Shown: positions 32,752-44,930 of the stretch, one piece after another
Numbering within the stretch: position 1 is the stretch's first letter
Layout: each line of letters begins with the position of its first letter
From: Leptodactylus fallax
Taxonomy: Eukaryota; Chordata; Amphibia; Anura; Leptodactylidae
Direction of reading: 5' to 3'
Assembly: GCA_947044405.1 (NCBI GenBank)
Contig: CAMRHE010000156.1
Coordinates: forward strand, 4,465,001-4,529,000
Length of the DNA: 64,000 bases
Made by a program: the position numbers and the translations under genes
Notes under the pieces: generated by a model
What the model was told of the DNA's origin: nothing
Seen by the model: only the letters and a program-made list of their open reading frames with translations
Database searches by the model: none

Positions 32752-34372
32752 TACAGACCAAAAGTTTGGACTACTCATTTCAAGAGTTTTCTGTATTTTC
32801 ATGACTATAAAAATTGTAGATTCACACTGAAGGCATCAAAACTATGAATTAACACATGTGGAATTATATACTTAACCAAAAAGTGTGAAACAACTGAAAA
32901 TATGTCTTATATTCTAGGTTCTTCAGAGTAGCCACCGTTTGCTTTGATTACTGCTTTGCACACTCTTGGCATTCTCTTGATGAGCTTCAAGAGGTAGTCA
33001 CCTGAAATGGTTTTCACTTCACAGGTGTGCCCTGTCAGGTTTAATAAGTGGGATTTCTTGCCTTATAAATGGGGTTGGGACCATCAGTTGTGTTGTTCAG
33101 AAGTCAGGTGGATACACAACTGATAGTCCTACTGAATGGAGTGTTAGAATTTGTATTATGGCAAGAAAAAAGCAGCTAAGTAAAGAAAAACGAGTGGCCA
33201 TCATTACTTTAAGAAATGAAGGTCAGTCAGTCCGAAAAATTGGGAAAACTTTGAAAGTGTCCCCAAGTGCAGTGGCCAAAACCATCAAGCGCTACAAAGA
33301 AACTGGCTCACATGAGGACCGCCCCAGGAAAGGAAGACCAAGAGTCACCTCTGCTGCGGAGGATAAGATAATCCGAGTCACCAGCCTCAGAAATCGCAGG
33401 TTAACAGCAGCTCAGATTAGAGACCAGGTCAATGCCACACAGAGTTCTAACAGCAGACACATCTCTACAACAACTGTTAAGAGAAGACTGTGTGCAGCAG
33501 GCCTTCATGGTAAAATAGCTGCTAGGAAACCACTGCTAAGAACAGGCAACAAGCAGAAGAGACTTGTTTGGGCTAAAGAATACAAGGAATGGACATTGGA
33601 CCTGTGGAAATCTGTGCTTTGGTCTGATGAGTCCAAATTTGAGATCTTTGGTTCCAACCACCGTGTCTTTGTGCGACGCAGAAAAGATGAACGAATGGAC
33701 TCTACATGCCTGGTTCCCACGTGAAGAATGGAGGAGGAGGTGTGATGGTGTGGGGGTGCTTTGCTGGTGACACTGTTGGGGATTTATTCAAAATTGAAGG
33801 AATACTGAACCAGCATGGTTACCACAGCATCTTGCAGCGGCATGCTATTCCATCCGGTTTGCGTTTAGTTGGAGCATCATTTATTTTTTAACAGGACAAT
33901 GACCCCAAACACACCTCCAGACTGTGTAAGGGCTATTTGACCAAGAAGGAGAGTGATGGGGTGTTATGCCAGATGACCTGGCCTCCACAGTCACCAGACC
34001 TGAACCCAATCGAGATGGTTTGGGGTGAGCTGGACCGCAGAGTGAAGGCAAAAGGGCCAACAAGTGCTAAGCATCTCTGGGAACTCCTTCAAGACTGTTG
34101 GAAGACCATTTCAGGTGACTACCTCTTGAAGCTCATCAAGAGAATGCCAAGAGTGTGCAAAGCAGTAATCAAAGCAAAAGGTGGCTACTTTGAAGAACCT
34201 AGAATATAAGACATATTTTCAGTTGTTTCACACTTTTTGGTTAAGTATATAATTCCACATGTGTTAATTCATAGTTTTGATGCCTTCAGTGTGAATCTAC
34301 AATTTTTATAGTCATGAAAATACAGAAAATTCTTGGAATGAGAAGGTGTGTCTAAACTTTTGGTCTGTACTG
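32749..34372 (+). mobile_element. Tc1-type DNA transposon (copy 4), complete ends
   Basis: Tips CAGTACAGACCAAAAGTTT and its inverted copy, each with about 170-190 bases of inverted repeat (32749-32938 and 34202-34372). TA target sites are part of the split (TA)n run; a short TATATATA remains on the right. The length is 1624 bases. Confidence 0.92.
33158..34209 (+). pseudogene. Tc1 transposase with one frameshift and one stop
   Basis: From ATG 33158 the frame encodes the helix-turn-helix region ('VRKIGKTLKVSPSAVAKTIK', 'RPRKGRPRV') and the first catalytic Asp ('VLWSDESKFEIFG'). A one-base deletion near 33712 shifts the frame; the rest ('GGGGVMVWGCFAG', 'QDNDPKHTS', 'DLNPIEMVWGELDRR') is readable to TAA at 34207-34209. 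A TAA at 33889-33891 replaces the Gln codon just before the second catalytic Asp. D, D and E are all still encoded, in two frames. About 350 codons in total, normal for the family. Confidence 0.92.
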
Positions 34373-34382
34373 TATATATATG

Positions 34383-34738
34383 TAAATTCCAGCCAATCAC
34401 TGTCAAGGAGTCTTGCCCTACTGCCATATTTGAGATTCGCCACCTATATTATTATTGTTCTCTGGAGTCTCATCAGACCCCAGAGCATAATCAGTGGAGG
34501 CCCATGGGAGGTGCAGACAAACTAAAAAACACCTGTCCTCACATCTCCTTCATGTCCAGTCTTCACCGCAGGCTCTTCCAGACTCTTCTCTGATTTCAGG
34601 TGCCCTGGGGTCAACAGTGAGGCCCAATCACATTGAGCCCACCGACATCATGATGCTTAAACCTTGTCCAAACGGAAACTTGTTGGTGAACTTCACAATT
34701 ATTCTCCAAAAAAATATTGCAAAGTTCACCCATCACTA
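34383..34738. mobile_element. hAT MITE fragment containing the CRE/CCAAT module
   Basis: The right tip is GTTCACCCATCACTA, matching the tip family of the element at 11590-12280. Inside are GTTCTCTGGAGTCTCATC with its hairpin partner, and GTGAGGCCCAATCACA. The left terminus is not preserved, so the target duplication could not be checked. Confidence 0.55.
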
Positions 34739-34847
34739 TTTGAGACTATGCTCATTCCATGCACTAAGCACCAAGGGCAGGTGGGAGCATTTATCAGTTT
34801 TTGCTGAACGAGAGGTAACAGTGTCTGGTTGTAAAGGTGAGCATTAA

Positions 34848-35327
34848 AGGTGTTTTCCCATCTCCCTGTTTCAGTGACTTTGCCTGCTGTCTCCTCTTCT
34901 CACTTCCTGTACCCCCCCTCCCATCTTGCTGAACAGGACACTATGAAGTATCACAATACTAATTATAATTACTAGAAATCTAATATAGATGCTAATCAAA
35001 TAATATGCACATGCTTCTAGAGAACTGACTCAGTGTTATCTGCTTGTTTACATAGAGAGATAACAGACAGGGTTTTATCAGCAAACTGCAATTAGCTGAA
35101 CTGATTGTCCTGCCAGCAGAGCTGTACTTAACAGTGAGAGCAGTGAGTGACGTCACTTGTCCTATCACACAGGTCCATGGTTAAGGAAACGCTGTGTAAA
35201 CAATGGGAGGAATAATTTCACATAGCAGGCAAACAAAGCAGCATTTCTAAAGCAATATATTTAGGAAAAGTCTTCAATTTACATAAGCTACCAGTATAGA
35301 TAGGATCCTTGAGATGGGAAAACCCCT
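34848..35327. mobile_element. T2/Kolobok-type MITE
   Basis: TTAA duplications at 34844-34847 and 35328-35331 flank inverted tips AAAGGTGTTTTCCCATCTC and GAGATGGGAAAACCCCTTT. TTAA targets and AAAGG tips define the T2 family of Xenopus. It has no transposase frame. A TGACGTCA site lies at 35148-35155. Confidence 0.85.
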
Positions 35328-35414
35328 TTAAACATGGTGAGAATCATAGAAGAGAGAGGAAATAAAAAACACAAAGGCTTATTCCCCATCAGCCAATTAG
35401 TACAGTACAAGAAT

Positions 35415-35558
35415 CTGACAGACAGTACAGCCCCATTGATTTTAAAGCCACTGACAGGTAGAACAGCCCCATTGATTTTAATGTTTTTGACAGGCAATAC
35501 AGTCCCATTGATTTTAATGTTGCTGACAGGCAGTACAGTCCCTTTGATTACTTTAAAA
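35415..35558. repeat. Four-unit 36-bp minisatellite
   Basis: Units start at 35415, 35451, 35487 and 35523, consensus CTGACAGGCAGTACAG followed by CCCATTGATTTTAATG and four more bases. Because 36 is a multiple of three, open frames on both strands show a 12-residue repeat; this is a consequence of the period, not evidence of a gene. Confidence 0.9.
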
Positions 35559-35592
35559 CTAACTGACCAATTCCCTGATGTTTTTGTGAAAT

Positions 35593-35953
35593 CAGTGGTA
35601 CTCAACTTCCTGTAAGAGTGATTAAAATGAACATGGATGAACTGTATAATATCCGTAGAGAAATTAATGGGACCATCCTTGCCAGCGGCATTGAAATAAA
35701 GAGGACTATACTGTGTACCATATCCAAATCCAAAGCAGAGACACCACCAAATAGAAGATTGACACCATCTGTAGACAGCTGTTTTGGGATTCTTCTGCCC
35801 TCTAAAGATGACGTCAGCCTCATCGGTCATGTAGCGTAATGACACATAGCGTCATAGAGTCATTATACTACATGACCTAAATGACCTTCTGAGGCCCAAT
35901 CAGTGGTTTGATGTACCTCCAGGGGTAGGCATACCGCATCTTGAGAATCCCTG
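35593..35953. mobile_element. hAT-type MITE
   Basis: Left tip CAGTGGTACTCAA and right tip (inverted) CAGGGATTCTCAA are related hAT termini. The interior contains TGACGTCA (35809-35816) and GAGGCCCAATCAG, the same CRE/CCAAT pairing as other MITEs here. Flanking 8-mers do not match, so one end may have been altered. Confidence 0.55.
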
Positions 35954-36579
35954 GTCTAGGCCATTAGACCACTCAAAGTTGATCCATGTGTCCCATTTCA
36001 AAATTAACGTAGGATATGTACCAATCCGTCTAGCTATCAACCTTTTCATAAGAAAGTGAAGCCTTACCCTGTGTATTATCTCAGTAACAGACGGAATGGA
36101 GTTAGATTTCCATAAATGTGCAATAGACTGTCTAGCAACGGAAAAAGTATGAGACATTACAGTAACCGAGGGAATATCCAACGAATCTAGTGTCAAAGAG
36201 AGCAATGCAACCTCTGGCCCCAACTGTATCGGAGTCTGAACTGATTTCAAGATGATAGAGTGTATAGTAGACCTGAATTGATGTATAAGTGGGCATTCCC
36301 GCTATACAGTATGTGTAAGAGTGAGCCCACTCCTATTTCACACCGCTAACACCTGTTTGAGGAACCTGGAAGTGCTTTGGAAAGTCTAATGGGTGTAAAA
36401 TACCACCTGTAAAGAAGTTTTCTGGATATCTCTAAGTGGGCAATACATTTAGAGGTCCACTGAGGCAAGGAGAATACGAAACTCCATTGTTCAATAATGA
36501 AGGTTTTGTGTAAGTCACTTTTCCACTGTAGTTGAATAAGGAGACGGGGATCATCCTTCAAAGTTATAATAGCCATATA

Positions 36580-37526
<947 letters not shown>

Positions 37527-37562
37527 TCAGTGACTGTACCAGATGGCATATTTGGAGGTTAT

Positions 37563-38110
37563 CAGTGGCGTAACGATCGTGGTCGCAGGGGATGCGACCG
37601 CAACTAAGCCCGGAGAGGTTTGGGGCCCGCGGTCAGCTGAAAATGGCTAGGGCCCCCGACCACCATGATAGTGGTTGGGGAACCAGGCTATACATGTTAA
37701 CAGAAAGGGGCCCCATCTTTCCAGTTAATGCCAGCCCAGGTTTTCCCGTTATGTGCCCCAGGACTGGAAATATCGGTGCCGTTAGTTTCGGCACCGATCT
37801 CTGCCCACTGTCAACAGGACATTCCTGACAGTCTAGCTGGGTTATGAGGAACGCCACCCCCTGACAGTACTCATCCATAGCCCTGTACTGTCAGAGGGGG
37901 CGTTCCTTACCGCCCAGTGATGACGCTGAGCTGTGAGGAATGCCCCCCAGTACAGGGCTATGGATGAATACTGTCAGGGGAGGCATTCCTCACAGCCCAG
38001 CTAGACTGTCAGCAACGCCTTTCTGACAGTGGGCAGAGATCGGTGCCAGGGCACATAATGGGAAAGCCGACAGTGCGCTGAATTGATCGCACTGTCGGCT
38101 TTCTAGCGGT
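37563..38110. mobile_element. Foldback MITE of the CAGTGGCGTAA family
   Basis: Opens CAGTGGCGTAACGATCGTGG, as does the element fragment at 58703 (CAGTGGCGTAATGATCACGG). The core is a long inverted repeat: arms 37790-37890 and 37948-38047, with outer partners near 37744-37760 and 38048-38064. A separate perfect hairpin, AGCCGACAGTGCG with its complement, lies at 38065-38100. No coding sequence. Confidence 0.7.
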
Positions 38111-38154
38111 ATATAATACCACATGTGCATGAGGACATGAAAGGTCCTCTTTAA

Positions 38155-38222
38155 GTTTGTGGTAGTAAGGTGACAAAATGTGAAAAAGTTCAAAGGGTAT
38201 GAATACTTTTGCAAGCCAATGT
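38155..38222. repeat. Solo Tc1 terminal repeat
   Basis: About 68 bases matching the tip of Tc1 copy 1 (GGTGACAAAATGTGAAAAAG, then GGGTATGAATACTTTTGCAA). Nothing else of that element remains nearby. Confidence 0.75.
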
Positions 38223-38223
38223 A

Positions 38224-38565
38224 AGGGGGGAGTTATTATTTATAAGAGGGAAACTATTTATAGGGGGGTATAATTGTTAAGTGGGCTTATTTATAACGGG
38301 TGCTATTAGTGATAATAGGGACTATTATTTATGAGGGTAACTATTATTTATGAGAGGGCAATTATTAATAAGGGGGGACTATTTATAAGGGAGCAATGTT
38401 ATTTTTATGGGGTGACTGTTACTGATAAGGGGGAATTATTACAGATAAGGGGGAATATTACATAGGGCACTATTTATCATTTATAAGGATGCTATTACTA
38501 ATAAAGGTGTAATATTATTCATAAGCAGGGACTATTATTTATAAGGAGGCGCTATAATAACTGAT
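38224..38565. repeat. Diverged minisatellite (ATAAGGGGGACTATTATTT type)
   Basis: Irregular units of about 17-25 bases built from ATAAGGG, GACTATTA and TTTATAAG. Related purine-rich units occur at 59.28-59.69 kb and at 57.04-57.29 kb. Confidence 0.7.
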
Positions 38566-38599
38566 GACTGGGTGCAAAAATCTATTGGGCGGTACAAAG

Positions 38600-39530
38600 G
38601 TGGTCATTTGAATTGTGTGTGGGAAAATGGGGTTTTTTATTACTGTTTTGGGGGCAGAAAGGAGGCGTTATTATAGGGGTTGCCATAGGAAGACAATGGT
38701 GTTGTTTGTATATCAGCATTTGGGACCCCACTTTTAATTTTGCCCAGGGCCACACTTTGTCTAAACCATCCTGTCATGCTGCACTGCCACACATGTAGCC
38801 ACAGCTGCCTAGTGCCTGCCACCACTCAGACAGCCTGCAGCCTTGTCTATCATATTTTGCCCTGCTGCGCTGCCACACATATTGCCACAGCTGCCTAGTT
38901 CCTACCACCACTGCCACCACTTAGCCAGACATGTGCTGCGACCATAATATTCCACTATAGCACACTGATGGTGCCACAGTGTTGGTATAAAAAAAAAAAA
39001 AAAAAATGATTTCACATCTGCTTCTATCACGGGATAATTTTTGGTGTTTTTATTTATTTTTATAAAAAAAAGCCCCTGTAGCACTTACAAGCCATCAAAA
39101 CAGGATAATTTTTTGACAAGAACATTGTTTTTTGCAATATAACTACTACATGTTTCTAAAAAAAAATCATGGGCAAGCACCTTTTCCACCCATAAGAGGG
39201 TAATGTTTGGAGCATTTTAAATGTTAAATGAGTAAAAGTCAGTGTCAGTGCAGTGTATGGTTAATCTCTGCATTTGTATCCTCTGCTCACCATTTGTTTT
39301 TCCATAGATATACTGTACATGTCACATTCACTTTGACATAACTTCGGCTGTCTTTGCCTTAGAGAGCTAGAAATTGGAAAGATAAGTTCCTAAAAGCCTT
39401 AAGAGTGTTCTACATTATGTTTTAAGCCAATTTAAGGTTTGATTTGTACCAAACTTACATGACCAGAAAAGAATCTTGGGACCAAACCACCCGAATCCAA
39501 AACAATTCTTGAGAATTTCACCCATCTTTA
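38600..39530. mobile_element. hAT-like nonautonomous element, right part
   Basis: Ends TTTCACCCATCTTTA at 39530, the tip seen in other hAT MITEs here. It contains two diverged copies of a CCACACATGTAGCCACAGCT block (about 38785-38840 and 38868-38930). The stretch 39180-39345 reappears inverted at 58026-58170. No transposase frame was found. Confidence 0.5.
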
Positions 39531-39885
39531 GTTCTAATTGACAGGACCCCATGGATAAACGTACTGAATGCACTCTCAGGATATGCTGTTCTGTGGTAGC
39601 TCAGTGTTCTGTTGGGGTTACTGCTAATGAAATAGCTAAAAATCTGCGCAATTACAGAATCTGCGCAGTTACAGAAGGATATAGAATCTGGAGAAAACTA
39701 TATTAACTTGCATAGATTTCTCTATTGTTCCCTGGTACAGATTTCCGACTAGCTGCAAGTCCTAGGGAACTCTTTCAAGTTGATAGTAGTATAATGTTGT
39801 ATCGTGTTAGCCATTGAAAGTAGTGGAAGAGTGAAGAAATCAGGCGATACCTTTTAAAAGATATCCCCTGATTTCTTCACTCTTC
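39531..39885. other. Unassigned flank
   Basis: No frames or repeat tips recognised. A local inverted pair around GAAGAGTGAAGAAATCAGGC (39826-39845) and GATTTCTTCACTCTTC (39869-39884) forms an imperfect hairpin next to the DIRS relic. Confidence 0.4.
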
Positions 39886-42250
39886 TACTAGGGAACTCTG
39901 TCTTGGAATACCAGCAGAAACACGTGCTGCAAGAAGTTCCAGTCCTCAAACAGGGATCAGGCATCTATTTTCCAGTTTTCCTTCCAAAACCTTTGAAGGA
40001 CTGTAGAATGATAATCTATCTAAGATATCTCAACAGCCACAGCCAGAAGAGAATATTTTGTATGGAGACAATAAGGTCCATGATCAACATTCTTCAGCCA
40101 GGCAACTTTCTAGCCACCTTGATTCTGTGCATATATTTCTTCCTGACAAAAGATACATTAGGACAGTTTATAAAGGGATCAAGAAGACATCTACGATTCA
40201 CTGCTATTCCTTTTGGGATCTCCTCGGTCCCCCCACATCTTCACAAAGGTGTTTCATTTATAGCCACAGCCCTCAGAAACCAGAGACTTTCTGTGCTTCC
40301 TTATCTAGACAACTGTCTAAATTCCTGGGGTTCATCTTAGATTCCAGACTTGTGACGATTTCCTTATCCCCGGTCAGAAAGGAAAGGATAATATTACAGC
40401 ATCGCAGTGGACACTGCTTAAATTGTTTTATTTTATTGTGTTGGTGCCACTGTGTTATGTATTTTATATTGAATTGTACTGTTTTATATGTGTTTGCCCC
40501 TTTAATTGTAATGTTCAGTAGCTTTCCGTATGTTTCATGTTCCCCTTATTGGAACCTTCCACTTTGTTTGTCTACCCCTCTGAATTAGAGAACTTGCTCC
40601 ATCCCTGGCCATTCACTGGCCACTGGGTAAGGGGTGGAGACTGGAAGTGTCCAAGGACTATTAGTTCAGTAGTGTGATAACAGCAAGAGTTATTAGTTAC
40701 CACAGTAAAGTTAAATCTTGGTTCACCTGCACCAATACCTTCTGAGTTGTTCCTGCACTTACCATCAGGGCCCTTCCAAACACCATCACCTGGCTCATGG
40801 TAAGAGAGAACCCGTCTCCAACTGGAAGAATCTCAGGGGGAAAACTACCACCACCATCAGGTATCTCACAGACCCCCTCGCTAGTGTCCTGGTCTAGGAG
40901 GTGAGCTTTTAGTGTCTTTGGCCTATCCATGGTATCACCACCACAACTACTACTCCCATCCTCCGGTTCCTTTCACTGGGTCGTGCCCATAATGAAAGTA
41001 TTTGTCTGTTCCTTATCAGATAATGATCCAGACAGGAATGAAGGTGCTAAGTCTCATGTCAGCAGCCTCAGAGGCAGTTCCTTGGGCCCTGTGGCATCTT
41101 TGTCCCCTCCAGAAGGAGGTCCTTGAAGTCTGGAATCACAGCCCAAAGAGACTGGACAAGAAATTATCCCAGTCTCTGAAAATTGGAAGTCCATGGTTCA
41201 AACTTATTGAATCCTGTTAACCACAGACGTATACCTCTTAGGGTGCCACCTAGATGAAGTTCAAGCTGCCATACATCTTTTCTCCAGTTTCCATGATATC
41301 AATGGTATAAATTGATGAAAACTCATTCAGATGAGTCATGGGACCTACTGGAGACTCGACCCAATTCAGAACCTGGTGTCTCAGGGCTCTCAACTCTGCC
41401 CAGATCTGAAAACTTTCAACTTGACAGCCTGGAGGTTGACAAATCCTTATTACAGTCTAGAGGACTTCCTGGGACAGTCCCGAAAACACACACTCTCTAT
41501 CCATTGCTAAGTCCACCAATAGGAGTTATGCCAGAATATGTAATATCTTTGCTACTTGGTCCAATAAGGATGTTAGTAGCTCTGATCCATAAATCAGTAC
41601 ATATTCTGGATTTTCTGAAGGATGGTCTAGATAAAGGCTTTAGCTCTTCTACTCAAAAGGTGAAGATAGCCACCGTAACTGCTTTTCTGGGGAGACAGCT
41701 ATCCCAGAATCCTCTGGTAAAAAGGTTCCTGAAATGTTCCACAAGAATAAGACCTTCTGTCTCCAGTCCTATTCCTGAGTGGGATTTATCTACAGTTTTG
41801 AAGGAATTATGTGACCCTGCTTTTGAGCTTCAGGCTCTCTCTGTTTGCAACCTTATATCAGTTTCTTTCCAGACAGAGTTCAACTGAAATATCTTCCTGG
41901 ATTTTTTCCTAAAATTCCATCTCAAGCTAACATGAACCAGATCATATTTCTTTTGGTGTTCTATCCTAATGCTTCCAAATTCTTGAGGAATATAGGTACT
42001 TTCTCTGGATCTCTCCAGATGTCTAAGAATTTACTTAGATAGGTCCTTAAGTTTTAGGAAGTTTGACAATTTCCTAGTTGTTTTCACTGGAAAAAATAGG
42101 GGGCTTAAGGCCTCCAAATCCACCTTAGCTATATGGATTAAGAAAGCAATCAAGCTTTCTTTTGTTTTTCCAAGGGTTGATCCCTCCTGAATCTGTTAAG
42201 ACCATTTCCACTTCCTAGGCTGGAAGTCATTTTGTTCCAATTAGAATTAC
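39886..42250 (+). pseudogene. DIRS-type retroelement relic (RT, RNase H, tyrosine recombinase)
   Basis: Plus-strand frames show, in order, the DIRS reverse transcriptase (39903-40340: 'KQGSGIYFPVFLPKP', 'RYLNSHSQKRIFCMETIRSM', 'AIPFGISSVPPHLHKG', then 'LPYLDNCL' where the family has YLDDWL), a break from 40395 to 40990, the RNase H region ('AASEAVPWALWHLCPLQKEVL', near 41070) and the tyrosine recombinase (41312-42240: 'FLKDGLDKGFSSSTQKV', 'ATVTAFLGRQLSQNPLVKRFL', 'SKSTLAIWIKKAI'). DIRS elements integrate by a recombinase rather than an integrase. The catalytic second Asp of RT is Asn and stops are frequent, so it is inactive. Terminal repeats were not found. Confidence 0.85.
40395..40990 (+). 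repeat. LTR-like insert within the DIRS relic
   Basis: DIRS coding similarity stops near 40395 and resumes near 40990. The last 290 bases of the insert align with 12640-12915. T-rich sequence with TATA-like stretches (40440-40500) precedes it, which would suit an LTR with its promoter. No flanking duplication was recognised. Confidence 0.5.
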
Positions 42251-42830
42251 TATGCTGCTGTTAGGACTAAATAAAAACACATTAACAATATAAACCAACA
42301 CTTCCAGGCTGCGGTCTCCAGTGCTTTCACTTATAAGCAAGCAAATTCATTAATTATGGGCCATTTATGGTAACAGTGTGGTGAAACTGTGTGGCCAGTA
42401 ATGAGAAGTAGCTCATAGTTAGTCAGTGTTTCACTTACTATGTGGAAGCACTGGCAGCATGGAGTACGGCTACTTTGCACCCAGGAACACATCCAAAGAG
42501 TGCTGCAACTATTTACTGTGCTTAACACATTACAAAGGGCTACATCTGTATACATATTTCACATGCATGTACATACTGTATGTATATTAAGCACATATAC
42601 TCACATTAACCCTTTAATGCTCTGCACCATACTATTTGTGATGAACAGACCCTCAGTTATATATCTGTCTTTGAAATGTATCATTCCTGATTCATAGTAA
42701 TCATATCTACTTATAGGAATGCCATGTTTAAGTTGTGTTTACATTGGTGGTCCCTGCCTTCAGTGGTGTTGTGTGCATACCATGGGGGATGGTCTTTCTA
42801 GCCAGCCAGTTTTTATTACCCCCTGGACAG
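42251..42830. other. Unassigned stretch
   Basis: No coding similarity or repeat tips recognised. It lies between the DIRS relic and the truncated end of the L2-like LINE. Confidence 0.35.
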
Positions 42831-42839
42831 CAGATGCCA

Positions 42840-44600
42840 TGGGGGAGGAAGGGCGAGCCCTGCGGCCTTTCCCGCCTTGATCTTTCTCAGTTGCTTTCTC
42901 ACCTGGGCACTTGTGAAAATCAGACTGTAGCCAGATGATGACTGATTGCTTGATTTACTGGTCTGGTGAGAACAGCTGGAGGTGAGGTCAGTGTGGGAGA
43001 GGGGGTTGAATGACATGCTGTGGTGGGAGGAGCTGGTGTGTGATCAAATCTATTGAAGAATAGATTTAGTTCGTTAAGCAAATTAACATATCCTTCTATC
43101 TGGGCGACAGGCTGTCTATGACCAGATATTGACTTAAGACCCTTCCAGACATCACTAATGTGTTTTCTTTTCATTTGCTCCTCCATTTTTCCTTACAATC
43201 GGCTTTTTCCTCCCAGATTTGACGCCTCAGCTCTTTCTGCACATCAGTCAGCCCTTCCTTGTCTCCTGCCCTAAACACCATTTTCTCCTTGAGAAGAGCT
43301 TTTATATCAGAATTAATCCATGGTTTGCTGTTAGAGAAACACCTCACCACTTTTTCGGGTACCGTGGTATCCACACAAAAATGTATGCAGTCCGTTATGC
43401 AGTGTGTGAGACCTTCCATGTCCTCCCCATAAGAATCCTGCAACTCTTGCCATGTGGTTGTGTCAAAACAGTCCCTCAGAGCCTCATCACTCTCCTCGGA
43501 CCATATCCTCACTGTGCAGGTGACAGATGGTTCTCTACGTACAAGTGACTTGTACACAGGTCGAAGATGCACCAGGTTGTGATCCGATCTTCCCAGGGGC
43601 GGTAGGGCTGATGAGTTATATGCCTCCCTTGTATTGGCAAAGAACAAGTCCAATATTTTGTTGTCTCTTGTGTGTCAGGTTACATAATGTGTGAAACTGG
43701 GCAGTGTGGATGATGGAGAGACATGGTTGAAGTCTCCAGACGCAAGAAGGAGGGCCTGGGGGTGTAGCGACTGCAGCTGGCTCACCGTGGCTTGTAAGAC
43801 CTCACAGGCAGCCTCAGCTTTTGCAGAGGGGGGGACATATGCAGCTATCATGATGACATGCAATAGTTCCCTCGGTAAATAGAAAGGTCTCATGCTCACA
43901 GCTAATAGTTCAATGTTCTTACAGCAAGTTTGGTCCTTAATCACAATGTGCCTAGGGTTACACCATCTATCATTCACAAATATCGGCAGCCCTCCTCCTT
44001 TTCTCTTACAGCTCTCCCTCGTCCTGTCCGCCCGAAGGAGTTTAAAGCCATCCAAGGAAAAAAGAGTGTCCGGAGTAACTTCGGTAAGCCAAGTCTCTGT
44101 CAACAGCATTATGCTGCCCTCCCGAAACTCCTGATGATGCCTGATCAGCGCTGCCAGTTCGTCCATCTTATTCGCAAGAGATCTCACATTGCCCATAATG
44201 ATGAAGGGGAGATCAGGTCTATAACATCTCCTCCTAGTCCTCCACAGGACTCCATCTCTACACCCTCTCCTCCTCTTCTTCCTAAGTTCCTGGGGGATGT
44301 CTGGTCTAGTAGCCTGCAGCCGTGCTGTATCCCTAAGCTGCAGCATTTCCTCTCTGGAGTAGACAATAGAATCCTGGCCACATGCAGGATCTCCTGACAC
44401 AATAGTTCCCAGTGAAAACACAATAAAAAGTATTACAAAGATCCAAGACCAAGTTCTCATGTGAATCTTCATAGTGCAATGTCCCTTAAGTAGAGTAATA
44501 AGACAAAAAAAGACAGGAAAAAAAACAGAAAGCTCAAGGTGATCAGGAGCTGCTGTAACAGCCTGCCACTCCAGCGGCGCCATCTTGAAGAAAAAAATAA
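42840..44600 (-). pseudogene. L2-like LINE, 5' half (endonuclease to start of RT)
   Basis: On the minus strand the frame opens near 44604 with an 'AAGATGGCGCC'-type leader, typical of the 5' end of L2/CR1-group LINEs. It then reads a hydrophobic N-terminus, 'IIMGNVRSLANKMDELAALIR', 'LTETWLTEVTPDTLF', 'RADRTRESCKRKGGGLPIFV', 'IAAYVPPSA' and 'ASGDFNHV', the APE endonuclease motifs. After an in-frame TGA at 43675-43677 comes 'LPPLGRSDHNLVHL' (the SDH catalytic block). Frameshifts follow near 43190 and 43010. The RT begins ('QVRKQLRKIKAGKAAG') but is cut at 42840. The 5' end is unusually complete for a LINE copy. Confidence 0.88.
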
Positions 44601-44639
44601 ACAATAAACAAAACTAAAATATCAGGTATTCCTATGTAA

Positions 44640-44930
44640 AAATAATGTTAATTATCTCACACATTGAATGCCATAAAAAAAAGGTACTACAGTGTGCAAT
44701 TTAATGTGTTTTGGTCACTTCCTATCCCCGAATTAAAAAGTTGTACATACCTAAAAATGGTAACAATAAAAACTAAAACTTGTCCTGTAAAAACAGAGCT
44801 GTAACATAACTCCATCAATAAAACAGTAAAAGTTATAGATGTCAGAATTCATGCCCCCAGGCAAATCGTTCATTTTAAAAAAATATTGCATTTTATTTAG
44901 TAAAAGCGGTAAGATGTAATAAAACTAATA
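44640..44930. repeat. Common frog-type interspersed repeat
   Basis: Contains ACTAAAACTTGTCCTGTAAA and CAGTAAAAGTTATAGATGTC, close to a phrase I associate with widespread anuran repeats of unsettled class. No coding sequence. Confidence 0.4.

Noticed and set aside
35334..35845. A 185-codon minus frame and a 93-codon plus frame with 12-residue repeats
   Set aside because: By-product of the four-unit 36-bp minisatellite; no family resemblance outside it.
35593..35953. 8-bp target duplication for the hAT-type MITE
   Set aside because: The flanking 8-mers TGTGAAAT and GTCTAGGC do not match, so no duplication is claimed.
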